DNA of 64,000 bases from Bradyrhizobium manausense. GTDB taxonomy: Bacteria; Pseudomonadota; Alphaproteobacteria; Rhizobiales; Xanthobacteraceae. The notes beneath the pieces are model-generated. The model made no database searches. It was not told the origin of the DNA and saw only the letters and a program-made list of their open reading frames with translations. The position numbers and the translations under genes were made by a program. Where the stretch lies: positions 248,001 to 312,000 of the forward strand of contig NZ_JAFCKB010000006.1 of NCBI RefSeq assembly GCF_018130615.1, in the 5' to 3' direction. This document shows, in pieces, positions 32,569 to 41,499 of this stretch; the stretch's first letter is position 1; every line of letters starts with the position of its first letter.

Positions 32569-33279
32569 ATGGTACGCAAGCCCACCAGCAAGGAAACGGC
32601 CCGCAAGCCGAACATGCGCGAGGCGATCCTCGCCGCGGCCGAGGAGCTGTTCGCCACCAACGGCTTCAATGCCGTCTCGGTGCGCGACATCGCACATGCC
32701 GCCGGAGCCAATCCCGGCAGCGTGACCTATCATTTCAAGACCAAGGACGGCCTGCTGCTGGAGATCTATCGGCGGCATTGCGGGCCGATGAATTTGCGGC
32801 GCTCGGAGTTGCTCGCGGCCGCCAAGCGCGTGCGCGATCTCCAGGACCGGCTCGAAGCCGTCGTGCGCGCCTATGTCGTGCCGGCCTTCACTTCGGGCAG
32901 CGATCTTGCCGGCGGCGGCGCGCGTTTCACGCGGCTCCGTGCGGTGATGTCGGCCGAAGGCAACGAGGTCGCGCGAAAAATCATCGCGCAGACGTTTGAC
33001 GATACCAGTCACGCCTTTATCGACGCGATCCACGAGAGCCTGCCACATATTCCGCGCACCGACATCGTGTGGCGCAGCCACTTCCTGCTCGGCGCGCTCT
33101 ACTACTCGCTGGTCACGCCGGATCGCGTTTCGCGCCTGTCGCGCGGTGAGGCCGATGGCGGCGATGCCGCCAATGCCATCGAGCAATTGGTGCAGGCCAC
33201 CGTCGCCGCGTTCCAGGCGCCCGCCCTGGATCAGGCCGCGCCGGCCCGGCGACGAACTCCTGCAAGCAGCAAGACTTGA
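32569..33279 (+). CDS. TetR/AcrR family transcriptional regulator
   Basis: A 236-aa repressor. The N-terminal HTH is at about residues 15-62 (REAILAAAEELFATNGFNAVSVRDIAHAAGANPGSVTYHF split here by the recognition helix ending in YHF), followed by a helical ligand domain. The C-terminal 25 residues are Ala/Pro-rich. The start at 32569 was chosen because the HTH is complete and the operator lies immediately upstream. Its genomic position, ahead of the LigI-GalB-LigK run, and a duplicate operator at the extradiol dioxygenase suggest control of aromatic acid breakdown. The inducer is unknown. Confidence 0.88.
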   Translation: MVRKPTSKETARKPNMREAILAAAEELFATNGFNAVSVRDIAHAAGANPGSVTYHFKTKDGLLLEIYRRHCGPMNLRRSELLAAAKRVRDLQDRLEAVVRAYVVPAFTSGSDLAGGGARFTRLRAVMSAEGNEVARKIIAQTFDDTSHAFIDAIHESLPHIPRTDIVWRSHFLLGALYYSLVTPDRVSRLSRGEADGGDAANAIEQLVQATVAAFQAPALDQAAPARRRTPASSKT

Positions 33280-33352
33280 AAGAAATCGCCCGAGGGGAGG
33301 CGCGCAACAGCGCTCCCGCTCGCAAGCGGACATGTGATGGGGTGACGAGGAA

Positions 33353-34312
33353 ATGAACAGGCGAGACTGCTTGCATCTCTTGACCGGATTGACCGGTGCC
33401 GTGCTCGCGGGCGAAGCGCGCGGGCAGGCGGCCGAACCGAAGGTCATCCCGACGATCGAGCCGCCGGACCCCAATCCCAAGACGCCGTCGTTCAAGCTGC
33501 CGCCAAAATCCTGCGACAGCCACACCCACATTTTCGGACCGGCGTCCCGCTATCCCTTCTCGGAAAAGCGCCCGTACAATACGGCTGACGCGCCGCTGGA
33601 GACGTTCCGCAGCGTTCACGAGAAGATCGGCGTCGAGCGCTGTGTGATCGTGAATGCGACCGTGCACGGTACCGACAATCGCGTGGTGACTGACGCGATT
33701 AGGCAGAGCGAGGGCGCCTATAAGGGCATCGCCAATGTCAGCGACGAGATGAGCGAGAAGGAGCTGGCGGCACTCGACAAGAGCGGCATCTGCGGCTGCC
33801 GCTTCGCTTTCTTGAAGCGCCTCGGCGGTGTCGGCGACATGAACAAGTTCCAGCGTATCGTACACCGCGTCGCCGAGTTCGGCTGGCACATCGACGTCTA
33901 TTTCGAGCCGGGCACCATCGCCGAATTCGCGCCGATCCTCACCGCGCTGCCGACGCCTTACGTGATCGATCACATGGGAACCGTGCAAGCCACGAAAGGG
34001 CTCGACGATCCCGGCTTCACGGCACTACTCGACCTCCAGAAGAAGGATGAGAAGTGCTGGGTCAAGATCACCGGCCTCGAACGGGCCTCGGCGGCCGGCA
34101 AGCCGTTCCACGATGCCGTGCCGTTCGCCAAGGCGCTGATCGACAATGCGCCCGACCGCGTCATCTGGGGCACCGACTGGCCGCATCCCAACGTCAAGAT
34201 CATGCCGAATGACGGCGAGATCGTTGATCTAGTTCCCTTCTATGCGCCCGACAAGGCGATTCAGCACAAGCTGCTGGTCGACAATCCCGCGCGCCTGTTC
34301 AAGTTCAGCTGA
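33353..34312 (+). CDS. LigI-like amidohydrolase, copy 1, with Tat-like signal
   Basis: A 319-aa amidohydrolase-2 family protein related to LigI, 2-pyrone-4,6-dicarboxylate hydrolase. Motifs: SCDSHTHIFGPA near residue 50, VNATVHGTDN, AEFGWHIDVYFEPG near 180, YVIDHMG and WGTDWPHPN at about 270 with the catalytic Asp. Unlike copy 2 it begins NRRDCLHLLTGLTGAVLAG, a twin-arginine-like leader ending near GEARGQA, so it may be exported. It overlaps copy 2 by one base (TGATG). The exact substrate is uncertain; a related lactone or pyrone acid is likely. The dicarboxylate symporter downstream is compatible with periplasmic hydrolysis. Confidence 0.8.
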   Translation: MNRRDCLHLLTGLTGAVLAGEARGQAAEPKVIPTIEPPDPNPKTPSFKLPPKSCDSHTHIFGPASRYPFSEKRPYNTADAPLETFRSVHEKIGVERCVIVNATVHGTDNRVVTDAIRQSEGAYKGIANVSDEMSEKELAALDKSGICGCRFAFLKRLGGVGDMNKFQRIVHRVAEFGWHIDVYFEPGTIAEFAPILTALPTPYVIDHMGTVQATKGLDDPGFTALLDLQKKDEKCWVKITGLERASAAGKPFHDAVPFAKALIDNAPDRVIWGTDWPHPNVKIMPNDGEIVDLVPFYAPDKAIQHKLLVDNPARLFKFS

Positions 34313-35196
34313 TGAATATGACGTACACACCGACCATTCCGCCGCCCGATCCGAACACGCGCACGCCGAAGTTCAAGCTGCCAGAGCTGTCCTGCGACGC
34401 GCATTGCCACATCTTCGGGCCCGGCGCGAAATATCCTTATGCCCCCGAACGCTCCTACACGCCGCCGGATGCGCCGCTCGAGGACTTCAAGGTCTTGCAT
34501 GCCAAGCTCGGCGTGGAGCGCGCCGTCATCGTCAATGCCAGCGTGCATGGCACCGACAATACGGTGGCGCTCGATGCCATTGCGCAGAGCAATGGCGCCT
34601 ATCGGGCGGTCGCCAATATCGACGACACCATCACCGAGCGCGACCTACACGTGCTGCACGAAGGCGGCTTCCGCGGCTGCCGCTTCAATTTCGTTCGCCA
34701 CCTCGGCGGCGTCCCCGACAAGAGCGTGTTCAACCGCGTCATAGCCATGGTCGCGCCGCTCGGCTGGCACGTCGACTTGCATTTCGATGCGATCGATCTG
34801 CCTGAATATGCCGACATGCTGGCCAGACTGCCTTTGAGCTACACCATCGACCATATGGGCCGGGTGAAGGCGTCCGAGGGGCTCGACCAGCTTCCGTTCA
34901 AGATATTGATCGAGCTGATGCAACGCGACCAGAAGTGCTGGGTCAAGATCTGCGGCTCGGAGCGCGTCTCCTCGGCGGGGCCGCCCTTTACTGATGCTGT
35001 GCCGTTTGCACGAAAAATCGTCGAGACTGCGCCTGACCGCGTCATCTGGGGCACGGATTGGCCGCATCCCAACGTCAAGGTGATGCCGAACGACGGCGAC
35101 CTCGTCGATTTGATTCCGCTGTTTGCGCCAGAGCCGGAGTTCCAGCAAAAAATCCTGGTCAACAATCCCGCGCGCCTGTTCGAGTTCGACCGATGA
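34312..35196 (+). CDS. LigI-like 2-pyrone-4,6-dicarboxylate hydrolase, copy 2 (cytoplasmic)
   Basis: A 294-aa homologue of copy 1 without a signal sequence. Shared motifs: SCDAHCHIFGPG at about 25 (note HxH intact), NASVHGTDN, GWHVDLHFD, YTIDHMGR and WGTDWPHPNVK. LigI hydrolyses 2-pyrone-4,6-dicarboxylate to 4-oxalomesaconate without metal in the protocatechuate 4,5-cleavage route, and the next enzymes of that route (GalB-like, LigK-like) follow in the run. Long blocks are identical between the two copies, so they arose by tandem duplication. It is coupled to the symporter by an ATGA overlap. Confidence 0.82.
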   Translation: MNMTYTPTIPPPDPNTRTPKFKLPELSCDAHCHIFGPGAKYPYAPERSYTPPDAPLEDFKVLHAKLGVERAVIVNASVHGTDNTVALDAIAQSNGAYRAVANIDDTITERDLHVLHEGGFRGCRFNFVRHLGGVPDKSVFNRVIAMVAPLGWHVDLHFDAIDLPEYADMLARLPLSYTIDHMGRVKASEGLDQLPFKILIELMQRDQKCWVKICGSERVSSAGPPFTDAVPFARKIVETAPDRVIWGTDWPHPNVKVMPNDGDLVDLIPLFAPEPEFQQKILVNNPARLFEFDR

Positions 35197-36494
35197 CGGC
35201 GATGGCGATCGACAAGCCGCGCGGCCGCGCCTGGTGGAAGGAGCTCTGGATCCAGGTGCTCATCGCCATGGCTGCCGGCATCGCGCTTGGGATCGTCAGC
35301 CCCGAGGCGGGGTCCAAGATGCAGCCGCTCGGGGACGCCTTCATCAAGGCGATCCGGATGCTGATCGCACCGATCATCTTCTGCACGGTCGTCCATGGCA
35401 TCGCCCATATGGCCGACATGGCGCGGGTCGGGCGCGTTGCGGTCAAGGCGATCATCTATTTTGAGATCATGACCACGATCGCGCTGATCATCGGTCTCAT
35501 TGCGGTGAACCTGCTCAAGCCCGGCGCCGGCATGAATATCGACCCCGCCAGCATCAATGCCAGCGCAGTCGAGCCCTATGTCAAGCAGACTGCAGTCATC
35601 GGCTTCGTGCCGTTTCTGATGAACGTCGTGCCTGCGACTTTCATCGGTGCCTTCGCCGAGGGCAACATTCTCCAGGTCCTGTTCATTTCTGTACTTTGCG
35701 GCTTTGCGCTGGTGCAGCTCGGCGAGCGCGCCGCGCCGCTGGTCAGCCTGATCGACATCGCCGCCAAGATGGTGTTCGCCGTCGTCGGCTTCGTGATGTG
35801 GGCCGCGCCGATCGGTGCGTTCGGTGCCATCGCGTTTACAGTCGGAAAGTTCGGCGTGGGCTCGCTGGCCTCGCTCGGCAAGCTGCTGGGCGGATTCTAT
35901 CTGACTTGCGTGGTCTTCATCGTCGTGGCCCTCGGCCCCGTCGCGCGGCTCTGCGGCTTCTCGCTGCTGAAGCTGATCCGCTACATCTGGGAAGAGTTGC
36001 TGATCTGCGTCGCTACGACATCGTCCGAGACCGTGCTGCCGCGGATGTTGACGAAACTCGAGAAGGCCGGTTGCGAGAAGAGCGTGGTCGGGCTGGTGAT
36101 CCCAACCGGCTATTCCTTCAATCTAGATGGAACCTGCCTGTATCTGGCTGCGGCCTCGGTCTTCCTGGCGCAGGCGACCAACACGCCGTTCGGGCTCGCC
36201 GAGCAGATCGAGTTGCTGCTGATCCTGCTCGTGACCTCCAAGGGCGCGGCAGGCATCGCGGGCGCGGCCTTTGTCGTGCTGGCGGCGACGCTGTCGGCGA
36301 CAGGTACGATTCCGGTGACGAGTGTCGCGCTGGTGCTCGGCATTCATCGCCTGATGTCGCAGGGGTTGACGCCGACCAATCTGATCGGGAACGCGGTCGC
36401 GACCATTGCGATTGCAAAATGGGAAGGCGCGCTCGACGGCGAACGCCTGAAGCGCGTGCTGGACGGTAAGGAACCTGCGGTCACTGCTGCCTGA
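35193..36494 (+). CDS. Dicarboxylate/cation symporter (DctA-like, DAACS family)
   Basis: A 433-aa inner-membrane carrier coupling dicarboxylate uptake to cations. Eight membrane helices and two re-entrant loops are expected. The signature regions are present: TTSSETVLPRMLTKLEK near residue 275 (serine-rich loop), PTGYSFNLDGTCLYLA at about 305, and SKGAAGIAGAAFVVLAATL at about 350. The start ATG overlaps the LigI copy 2 stop. Likely cargo by context is an aromatic-pathway acid such as oxalomesaconate- or pyrone-type dicarboxylate rather than C4 acids. Confidence 0.88.
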   Translation: MTAMAIDKPRGRAWWKELWIQVLIAMAAGIALGIVSPEAGSKMQPLGDAFIKAIRMLIAPIIFCTVVHGIAHMADMARVGRVAVKAIIYFEIMTTIALIIGLIAVNLLKPGAGMNIDPASINASAVEPYVKQTAVIGFVPFLMNVVPATFIGAFAEGNILQVLFISVLCGFALVQLGERAAPLVSLIDIAAKMVFAVVGFVMWAAPIGAFGAIAFTVGKFGVGSLASLGKLLGGFYLTCVVFIVVALGPVARLCGFSLLKLIRYIWEELLICVATTSSETVLPRMLTKLEKAGCEKSVVGLVIPTGYSFNLDGTCLYLAAASVFLAQATNTPFGLAEQIELLLILLVTSKGAAGIAGAAFVVLAATLSATGTIPVTSVALVLGIHRLMSQGLTPTNLIGNAVATIAIAKWEGALDGERLKRVLDGKEPAVTAA

Positions 36495-36559
36495 CGAATT
36501 GCTGCCGGCATGATGCAGGCAGCCTATGATGTTGACGAACGAAAGAGGGGAGTAGTCCC

Positions 36560-37273
36560 ATGAAAACGGGTCTCGTGATCACCGCCCATCCCGGCGATTT
36601 CGTCTGGCGCGCCGGCGGTGCCATCGCGCTGCATGCGAAGAAGGGCTATCGCATGAAGATCGTGTGCATGTCATTCGGCGAGCGCGGCGAGAGCCAGTTC
36701 GCGTGGAAGGAAAAGGACGCGACGTTGGAATCGGTCAAGGCCGGCCGCAAGGACGAAGCGGAGCGGGCGGCAAAGCTGCTGGGGGCCGAGATCGAGTTCT
36801 TCGATTGCGGCGACTATCCGCTGAAGCTCACCGAGGCGCATTTCGACCGCATGGTCGACATCTACCGCGAGCTCAATCCGAGCTTTGTGCTCACCCACGC
36901 GCTGGAAGATCCCTATAATTTCGATCACCCGAACGCCGCGCATTTCGCGCAGGAGACCCGTGTCGTCGCGCAGGCGATGGGGCACAAGCCCGGCGCGCAG
37001 TACAAATACTCAGCGCCGCCGGTGTTCCTGTTCGAGCCGCACCAGCCCGAGCAGTGCAATTACAAGCCGGACCTGCTTCTGAAGATCGACGAGGTCTGGA
37101 AAGAGAAGTACGAGGCGTTTCAGATCCTCGCCGCGCAAAAGCATCTCTGGGGCTACTACGAGCGCGTTGCGCTCAATCGCGGCATCCAAGGCAGCCGCAA
37201 CACCGGCGTGCCCATGACTTACTGCGAGGCCTATCAGCGCCTGTTCCCGACGGTCGCGGAGGAGTTGGCATGA
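36560..37273 (+). CDS. galB: 4-oxalomesaconate hydratase-like PIG-L protein (GalB-like)
   Basis: A 237-aa member of the PIG-L deacetylase superfamily. The metal motif is [13 protein letters not shown] near residues 8-20 (AHPDD type) with HPNAAH at about 124-129. GalB of Pseudomonas putida, a zinc hydratase converting 4-oxalomesaconate to 4-carboxy-4-hydroxy-2-oxoadipate, belongs to this superfamily. The location between a LigI homologue and a LigK homologue, the preceding and following steps, supports GalB function over sugar deacetylation. It is coupled to the aldolase gene by an ATGA overlap. Confidence 0.8.
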   Translation: MKTGLVITAHPGDFVWRAGGAIALHAKKGYRMKIVCMSFGERGESQFAWKEKDATLESVKAGRKDEAERAAKLLGAEIEFFDCGDYPLKLTEAHFDRMVDIYRELNPSFVLTHALEDPYNFDHPNAAHFAQETRVVAQAMGHKPGAQYKYSAPPVFLFEPHQPEQCNYKPDLLLKIDEVWKEKYEAFQILAAQKHLWGYYERVALNRGIQGSRNTGVPMTYCEAYQRLFPTVAEELA

Positions 37274-37953
37274 AGCCGGTCGTCGTTCGCAACATCGAGC
37301 GAGCCGACCCTGCCGGCATGGCGGAATACGGCGTCTCGACCGTGCACGAGGCCTATGGTCGTCTCGGCCTGATGAAGCCTTACTTGCGGCCGGTCTGGGC
37401 GGGCGCATCGATCGCCGGCCCGGCCGTCACTGTGCTGGCGCAACCCGGCGACAACTGGATGATCCATGTCGCGGTCGAACAGTGCAGGAAGGGTGACGTC
37501 CTCGTCGTCGGCTGCACCACCGACAATACCGACGGCATGTTCGGCGAGCTGCTGGCGACCTCGCTGCAGGCCCGCGGCGTGCAGGGGCTGATCATCGATG
37601 CCGGCTGCCGCGACGTCAAAGCGCTGCACGAGATGAACTTTCCGGTGTGGTCGCGCGCGGTCTCGGCCAAGGGCACGGTCAAGGCCACGCTCGGCTCGGT
37701 CAACGTCCCCGTCGTTTGCGCCGGCGTCAATGTCGATCCCGGCGACATCATCGTCGCCGATGACGACGGCGTCGTCGTGGTGCCGAAGCGCCATGCGGCC
37801 GAGGTCGCCGAGAAGGCGAAGAAGCGTAACGCCGACGAGGGCGGCAAGCGCAAGCGCCTCGCCTCGGGTGAGCTCGGGCTCGACATGTACAACATGCGCG
37901 AGGCGCTGGCGAAGGCCGGGCTCGTCTACGTCGACGATCCCGGCGACGTCTAG
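37270..37953 (+). CDS. ligK: 4-carboxy-4-hydroxy-2-oxoadipate aldolase (LigK/GalC-like)
   Basis: A 227-aa RraA-fold class II pyruvate aldolase. It splits CHA into pyruvate and oxaloacetate, and often decarboxylates oxaloacetate. Conserved parts: [11 protein letters not shown], the metal/substrate loop [13 protein letters not shown] at about 94-106, [13 protein letters not shown] at about 110-122 containing the catalytic Arg/Asp, and [14 protein letters not shown] near 165. Length is typical. Together with LigI and GalB-like proteins it completes the lower part of the 4,5-cleavage route to central metabolites. Confidence 0.86.
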   Translation: MKPVVVRNIERADPAGMAEYGVSTVHEAYGRLGLMKPYLRPVWAGASIAGPAVTVLAQPGDNWMIHVAVEQCRKGDVLVVGCTTDNTDGMFGELLATSLQARGVQGLIIDAGCRDVKALHEMNFPVWSRAVSAKGTVKATLGSVNVPVVCAGVNVDPGDIIVADDDGVVVVPKRHAAEVAEKAKKRNADEGGKRKRLASGELGLDMYNMREALAKAGLVYVDDPGDV

Positions 37954-37979
37954 GCGAAGAAGCGAAGCGGAGTTCGCAG

Positions 37980-38849
37980 ATGGATCGTCTCAAGCTGAAG
38001 GCCGTGCTCGGCAGTCACCCCCATGTCCAGGCGGTGAAGAGTGGCGCGTTGCGCTCCGACCTCTTCGATCTCGACTTCATCGAGTACACGCCGACCAACA
38101 CGGCCTTCAAGCCGATGGTGCGGGAGCAGGCCTTCGACGTCTGCGAGATGGCGATCGTCACCTATCTGATGGCGAAGGCGCACGGCAAGCCGCTGGTGCT
38201 GCTGCCGGCGACCATGATGGGCCGTTTCCAGCATTCCTACGCGCTCTACAATCCCAAAAAGGGAAAGCTCGGTCCGTCCGATCTCGAAGGCAAGCGCGTC
38301 GGGATACGCTCGTTCACGACGACGACGGGCGCCTGGATCAGGGGCATCCTCGCCAACGACTACGGCGTCAATCTCGACAAGATCAAATGGGTGACGTTCG
38401 AGGATCCGCATGTCGCCGAATATGTCGACACCACCGAGCGCGCACCGAAGGACAAGAAGGTTTTGCAGATGCTGCTCGACGGCGAACTCGACGCCGTCCT
38501 CGGCGAGACCTCTGATGACCCAAAGCTGAAGTCGCTGTTTCCCGATCCCGCGGCGGAGGCGGCGAAGTGGTATGCCGGTCGTGGCATCGTGCCGGTCAAC
38601 CATCTCGTGGTCGTGACCGAGGGCCTCGCGAAATCGCGCCCGGATGTGGTCGCTGGCGTCTATGATCTGCTCAAGCGGAACAAGGCGCAGGCCGGCCCTC
38701 TGGGAAATCCGGACTTCGTTCCGTTCGGGATCGAGGCGAACCGAAAGCCGTTGGAGCTGATCGTCGATTACGCATTCCAGCAGGGACTGATCCCGTGCCG
38801 CTATGCGGTCGAGGAGCTGTTTGACGCGACGACACGAGGACTGAGCTGA
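37980..38849 (+). CDS. 4,5-dihydroxyphthalate decarboxylase-like protein (binding-protein fold)
   Basis: A 289-aa cytoplasmic protein with the periplasmic-binding-protein fold but no signal peptide, as in 4,5-dihydroxyphthalate decarboxylase (Pht5/OphC), which makes protocatechuate. Visible stretches: DFIEYTPTNTAFKPMVREQA near residue 35, CEMAIVTYLMAKAHGKP, GKRVGIRSFTTTTGAWIRGIL around 103-123, and ELDAVLGE near 172. The context of protocatechuate-type lower-pathway genes supports a decarboxylase, though the exact substrate is open. It lies 26 bases after the aldolase and overlaps the next gene by one base. Confidence 0.72.
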   Translation: MDRLKLKAVLGSHPHVQAVKSGALRSDLFDLDFIEYTPTNTAFKPMVREQAFDVCEMAIVTYLMAKAHGKPLVLLPATMMGRFQHSYALYNPKKGKLGPSDLEGKRVGIRSFTTTTGAWIRGILANDYGVNLDKIKWVTFEDPHVAEYVDTTERAPKDKKVLQMLLDGELDAVLGETSDDPKLKSLFPDPAAEAAKWYAGRGIVPVNHLVVVTEGLAKSRPDVVAGVYDLLKRNKAQAGPLGNPDFVPFGIEANRKPLELIVDYAFQQGLIPCRYAVEELFDATTRGLS

Positions 38850-39763
38850 TGGCGGATCCGAAGCGGTGGCAGATCGGGCTCGTTGGCTATGGTGAGGTCG
38901 GCCGGATCCTGGCCGAGGATTTGCGCCAGCAGCACATCAAAGTATCAGCCTATGACATCAAGCTCGGCGGCGAACAGGGGGCTTCGCTGAGCAATCATGC
39001 GGCCAAGTTTGGCGTGATGCTCGCAGCGTCTCACGCCGAGCTGACCAGGAAGTCCGATTTCATCATCTCTGCGGTCACGGCGAGCCAGGCAGTGCCGGTC
39101 GCAAAGGCCTGTGCGGCCGCGATCAACCAGGGCACCTGGTTTCTCGACTTCAATTCGGCCTCGCCCGGTGCCAAGCAGCGCGCGGCGGCGCTGATCGACG
39201 GTGCTGCCGGACGCTATGTCGAGGGTGCCGTGATGACCTCGGTGCCGCCATATCGCATCAAGGTGCCGCTGTTGCTTGGTGGTCCCGGTGCGAGGGAACT
39301 CGAACCGCTTTTGAATGCGATCGGCTTTGCGGCGCAGGTTGCCAGCGACAAGCTCGGCGTGTCCTCGGCGGTGAAGATGTGCCGCAGCATCATGATCAAG
39401 GGCCTCGAGGCCATGGTCATCGAGAGTTTTACGACCGCACGCGCCTATGGCGTCGAGGACGCGGTGCTGGCGTCGCTCACGGAAACCTTTCCCGCGATCA
39501 ATTGGGAGAAGCAGGGCGCCTATTTCTTCCAGCGCGTGATCGAGCACGGCCGCCGCCGCGCCGAGGAAGTGCGCGAGGTCGCGGAGACTGTGCGCGAGGC
39601 GGGGCTGACGCCGTGGTCGGCGCAGGGCACCGCCGAGCGCCAGGCCTGGGTGGCCGATCTCGCCGATGAAGGGCTGTTCGGCACGAAGGGGACGAAGGAG
39701 TTTGCCCGCAGCGCCGATTGGCGCATCGAGGCGGACCGCATTCTGGCGAAGATCAAACGTTAG
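38849..39763 (+). CDS. NAD(P)-dependent 6PGDH-like dehydrogenase with DUF1932 domain
   Basis: A 304-aa member of the beta-hydroxyacid / 6-phosphogluconate dehydrogenase superfamily. The N-terminal Rossmann part shows GLVGYGEVGRILAEDL near residue 10 and DFNSASPGAKQRAA near 95, and the C-terminal helical DUF1932 domain includes SSAVKMCRSIMIKGLEAMVIE at about 170-190 with the catalytic-region Lys. The reaction is unknown; it may reduce or oxidise a hydroxyacid intermediate of the pathway. It ends the overlapping run that began at 33.35 kb. Confidence 0.78.
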   Translation: MADPKRWQIGLVGYGEVGRILAEDLRQQHIKVSAYDIKLGGEQGASLSNHAAKFGVMLAASHAELTRKSDFIISAVTASQAVPVAKACAAAINQGTWFLDFNSASPGAKQRAAALIDGAAGRYVEGAVMTSVPPYRIKVPLLLGGPGARELEPLLNAIGFAAQVASDKLGVSSAVKMCRSIMIKGLEAMVIESFTTARAYGVEDAVLASLTETFPAINWEKQGAYFFQRVIEHGRRRAEEVREVAETVREAGLTPWSAQGTAERQAWVADLADEGLFGTKGTKEFARSADWRIEADRILAKIKR

Positions 39764-39778
39764 AGCCGAACGCCCCGT

Positions 39779-40102
39779 TCAGCTCAACACCATGCCGCCG
39801 TCGCGATAGCCCGAAACTTCGTCGCGGGCGGCCTCGATCAAACCGATCAGGCTGTTGGCCTCGCGCACAACGTCCTTGGTGCGCTCGGTCCTGAACTCGG
39901 TCAGGATCATGCGAATGCACTTGTCCGCAGTATCGAGCGTCCACAGCGCGCGGGCCATGTCGCTCTGCGAGTGAATCGCCGAGATATCGAGGCGCGACAA
40001 CACTTCGCCGATGCCATTCAAGCGCTTGACGGCAGTCTCGGCGGGCGTGCTGGCCCGGATGGACTGATAGTCAATGCTGCTGAATGCGCTGAACATATCC
40101 AT
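39779..40102 (-). CDS. Hypothetical protein (107 aa)
   Basis: A 107-aa all-helical hydrophilic protein, MDMFSAFSSIDYQSIRAS at the start and a helix-rich core (AVKRLNGIGEVLSRLDIS, TADKCIRMILTEFRTERT). No signal peptide or cysteine motif. Similar short proteins exist in Bradyrhizobium genomes without function. It is convergent with the dehydrogenase gene, 15 bases apart, and unrelated to the run by orientation. Confidence 0.6.
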   Translation of the reverse strand: MDMFSAFSSIDYQSIRASTPAETAVKRLNGIGEVLSRLDISAIHSQSDMARALWTLDTADKCIRMILTEFRTERTKDVVREANSLIGLIEAARDEVSGYRDGGMVLS

Positions 40103-40253
40103 AACTTCCCCAGAGAACGCAGATGGTCAGTGCGCATCTCCTAGTAAGATCAGATGGGGCAGCCTCGCAACGCGTGGGGCTACGGTCCGGGATTTTACCG
40201 GACTCGGATTTGAGGAAGATTTGATGGCAAATCGGGCCGTAAAGGTCCGACGA

Positions 40254-41459
40254 TCAGCGCTTCTTCCCGACCATCATACCGTTGAGCGCAACGAGCATAC
40301 CTGCCTTGTAGACCGCGCGGCCCTGGGGCGCCGCGACGACGGCCTCGGGAACGTGTTCTGCGCGCAGCGTCACGAAATCGGCCTTGGCGCCGACGCGCAG
40401 GCCGTAGCCCTCGAGCCGCAGCGCTTTTGCGCCTGATACCGTGATGACGTCGAATGCGACACGCAATTCCTCGTCGGTATTGAAGCCAGAACGATAGCCG
40501 AGCGTTGTCGCCCGGCGGAGCATGTCGCCGTCGCCATAGGGCCACCAGGAATCGCGGATGTTGTCGTTGCCGCTGAAGACGGTGACGCCGGCGTTGCGCA
40601 GGACAAGGATCGGCGGGAAGGGCCGGGCACCCGGCGCATTCGTCATGATTGCGACGCCGGAGCGGGCAAGGATGTCGGCGATCGTCTTGAGATGATCTAT
40701 CGAGATGTCGCCGAGCCCGTAAGCGTGGCTGATGGCGACATGGCCCTCCATGCCAAGCGCGCGCGTGCGTGCGGCAATCTGTTCGATCTCGAAGGCGCCC
40801 AGCGTGCCCATGTCATGCAGATGGATGTCGACATCGACGCCGTGCTTGCTGGCGACGCCGAATACGGCGTCGAGGTGTTTCTCGACATCGCGATCGAAAC
40901 TCGCGGGATCGAGCCCGCCGACGAGGTTCGCGCCGAGGCTGATGGCCTGATCGAGCAGCTGCGGTGTGCCCGGGCTCGCCAAAATGCCACTCTGGGGAAA
41001 GGCGACGAGCTGGATGTCGATCAGGTCGCGATATTCCTCGCGCACGCGCAAGATCGTCTCCAGCGATTTCAGGCCGACCGAACCGTCGACCATGACATGG
41101 CTGCGCATCTGGGTGGCGCCGTGTCCTATGCAGAGATCGAGCTGGTTGCGCGCCCGCACCTCCATCGGCGCCGCTTCGGCCATATTCTGGGCCTGGAAGG
41201 CCACGCGTTCGTGCACATTGAATCCGTCAGTGCACGGCTTGTGCGGACGCCAGGCGTCACCATAGAAGCTGGTGTCGAGATGGATATGGCCTTCGACGAA
41301 TCCGGGAACGACGAGGGCATTGTCGAGATCAATCGTCTTGGCACCGGTTGCCGCCGCGTCGGCCGGCATGAGGGCCGCGATGCGGCCGTCTTTGACCGCG
41401 ATGTGATGGCACGCTCCGCTATCGAAGCGCGCGTTCAGGAAGATCGTGTCGAAGGCCAT
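40254..41459 (-). CDS. Cytosine-deaminase-like amidohydrolase, copy A
   Basis: A 401-aa metal-dependent amidohydrolase of the cytosine deaminase / CodA group. Motifs in order: GHIHLDTSFYG near residue 61 (HxH), MRSHVMVDG around 115, DIHLHDMG near 206 (HLHD), ISHAYGLG about 242, and a FSGNDNIRDSWWPYGDGD near 302 with the catalytic Asp-Asn change typical of the group. CodA homologues deaminate cytosine or other N-heterocycles. It is 40 bases downstream of copy B. The start at MAFDTIFLNA was chosen; the longer frame adds Arg-rich sequence. Confidence 0.8.
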   Translation of the reverse strand: MAFDTIFLNARFDSGACHHIAVKDGRIAALMPADAAATGAKTIDLDNALVVPGFVEGHIHLDTSFYGDAWRPHKPCTDGFNVHERVAFQAQNMAEAAPMEVRARNQLDLCIGHGATQMRSHVMVDGSVGLKSLETILRVREEYRDLIDIQLVAFPQSGILASPGTPQLLDQAISLGANLVGGLDPASFDRDVEKHLDAVFGVASKHGVDVDIHLHDMGTLGAFEIEQIAARTRALGMEGHVAISHAYGLGDISIDHLKTIADILARSGVAIMTNAPGARPFPPILVLRNAGVTVFSGNDNIRDSWWPYGDGDMLRRATTLGYRSGFNTDEELRVAFDVITVSGAKALRLEGYGLRVGAKADFVTLRAEHVPEAVVAAPQGRAVYKAGMLVALNGMMVGKKR

Positions 41460-41499
41460 CCGGTTGCTCCGTTGGTCGATTTGTCGTTGCGCGAGCGGT

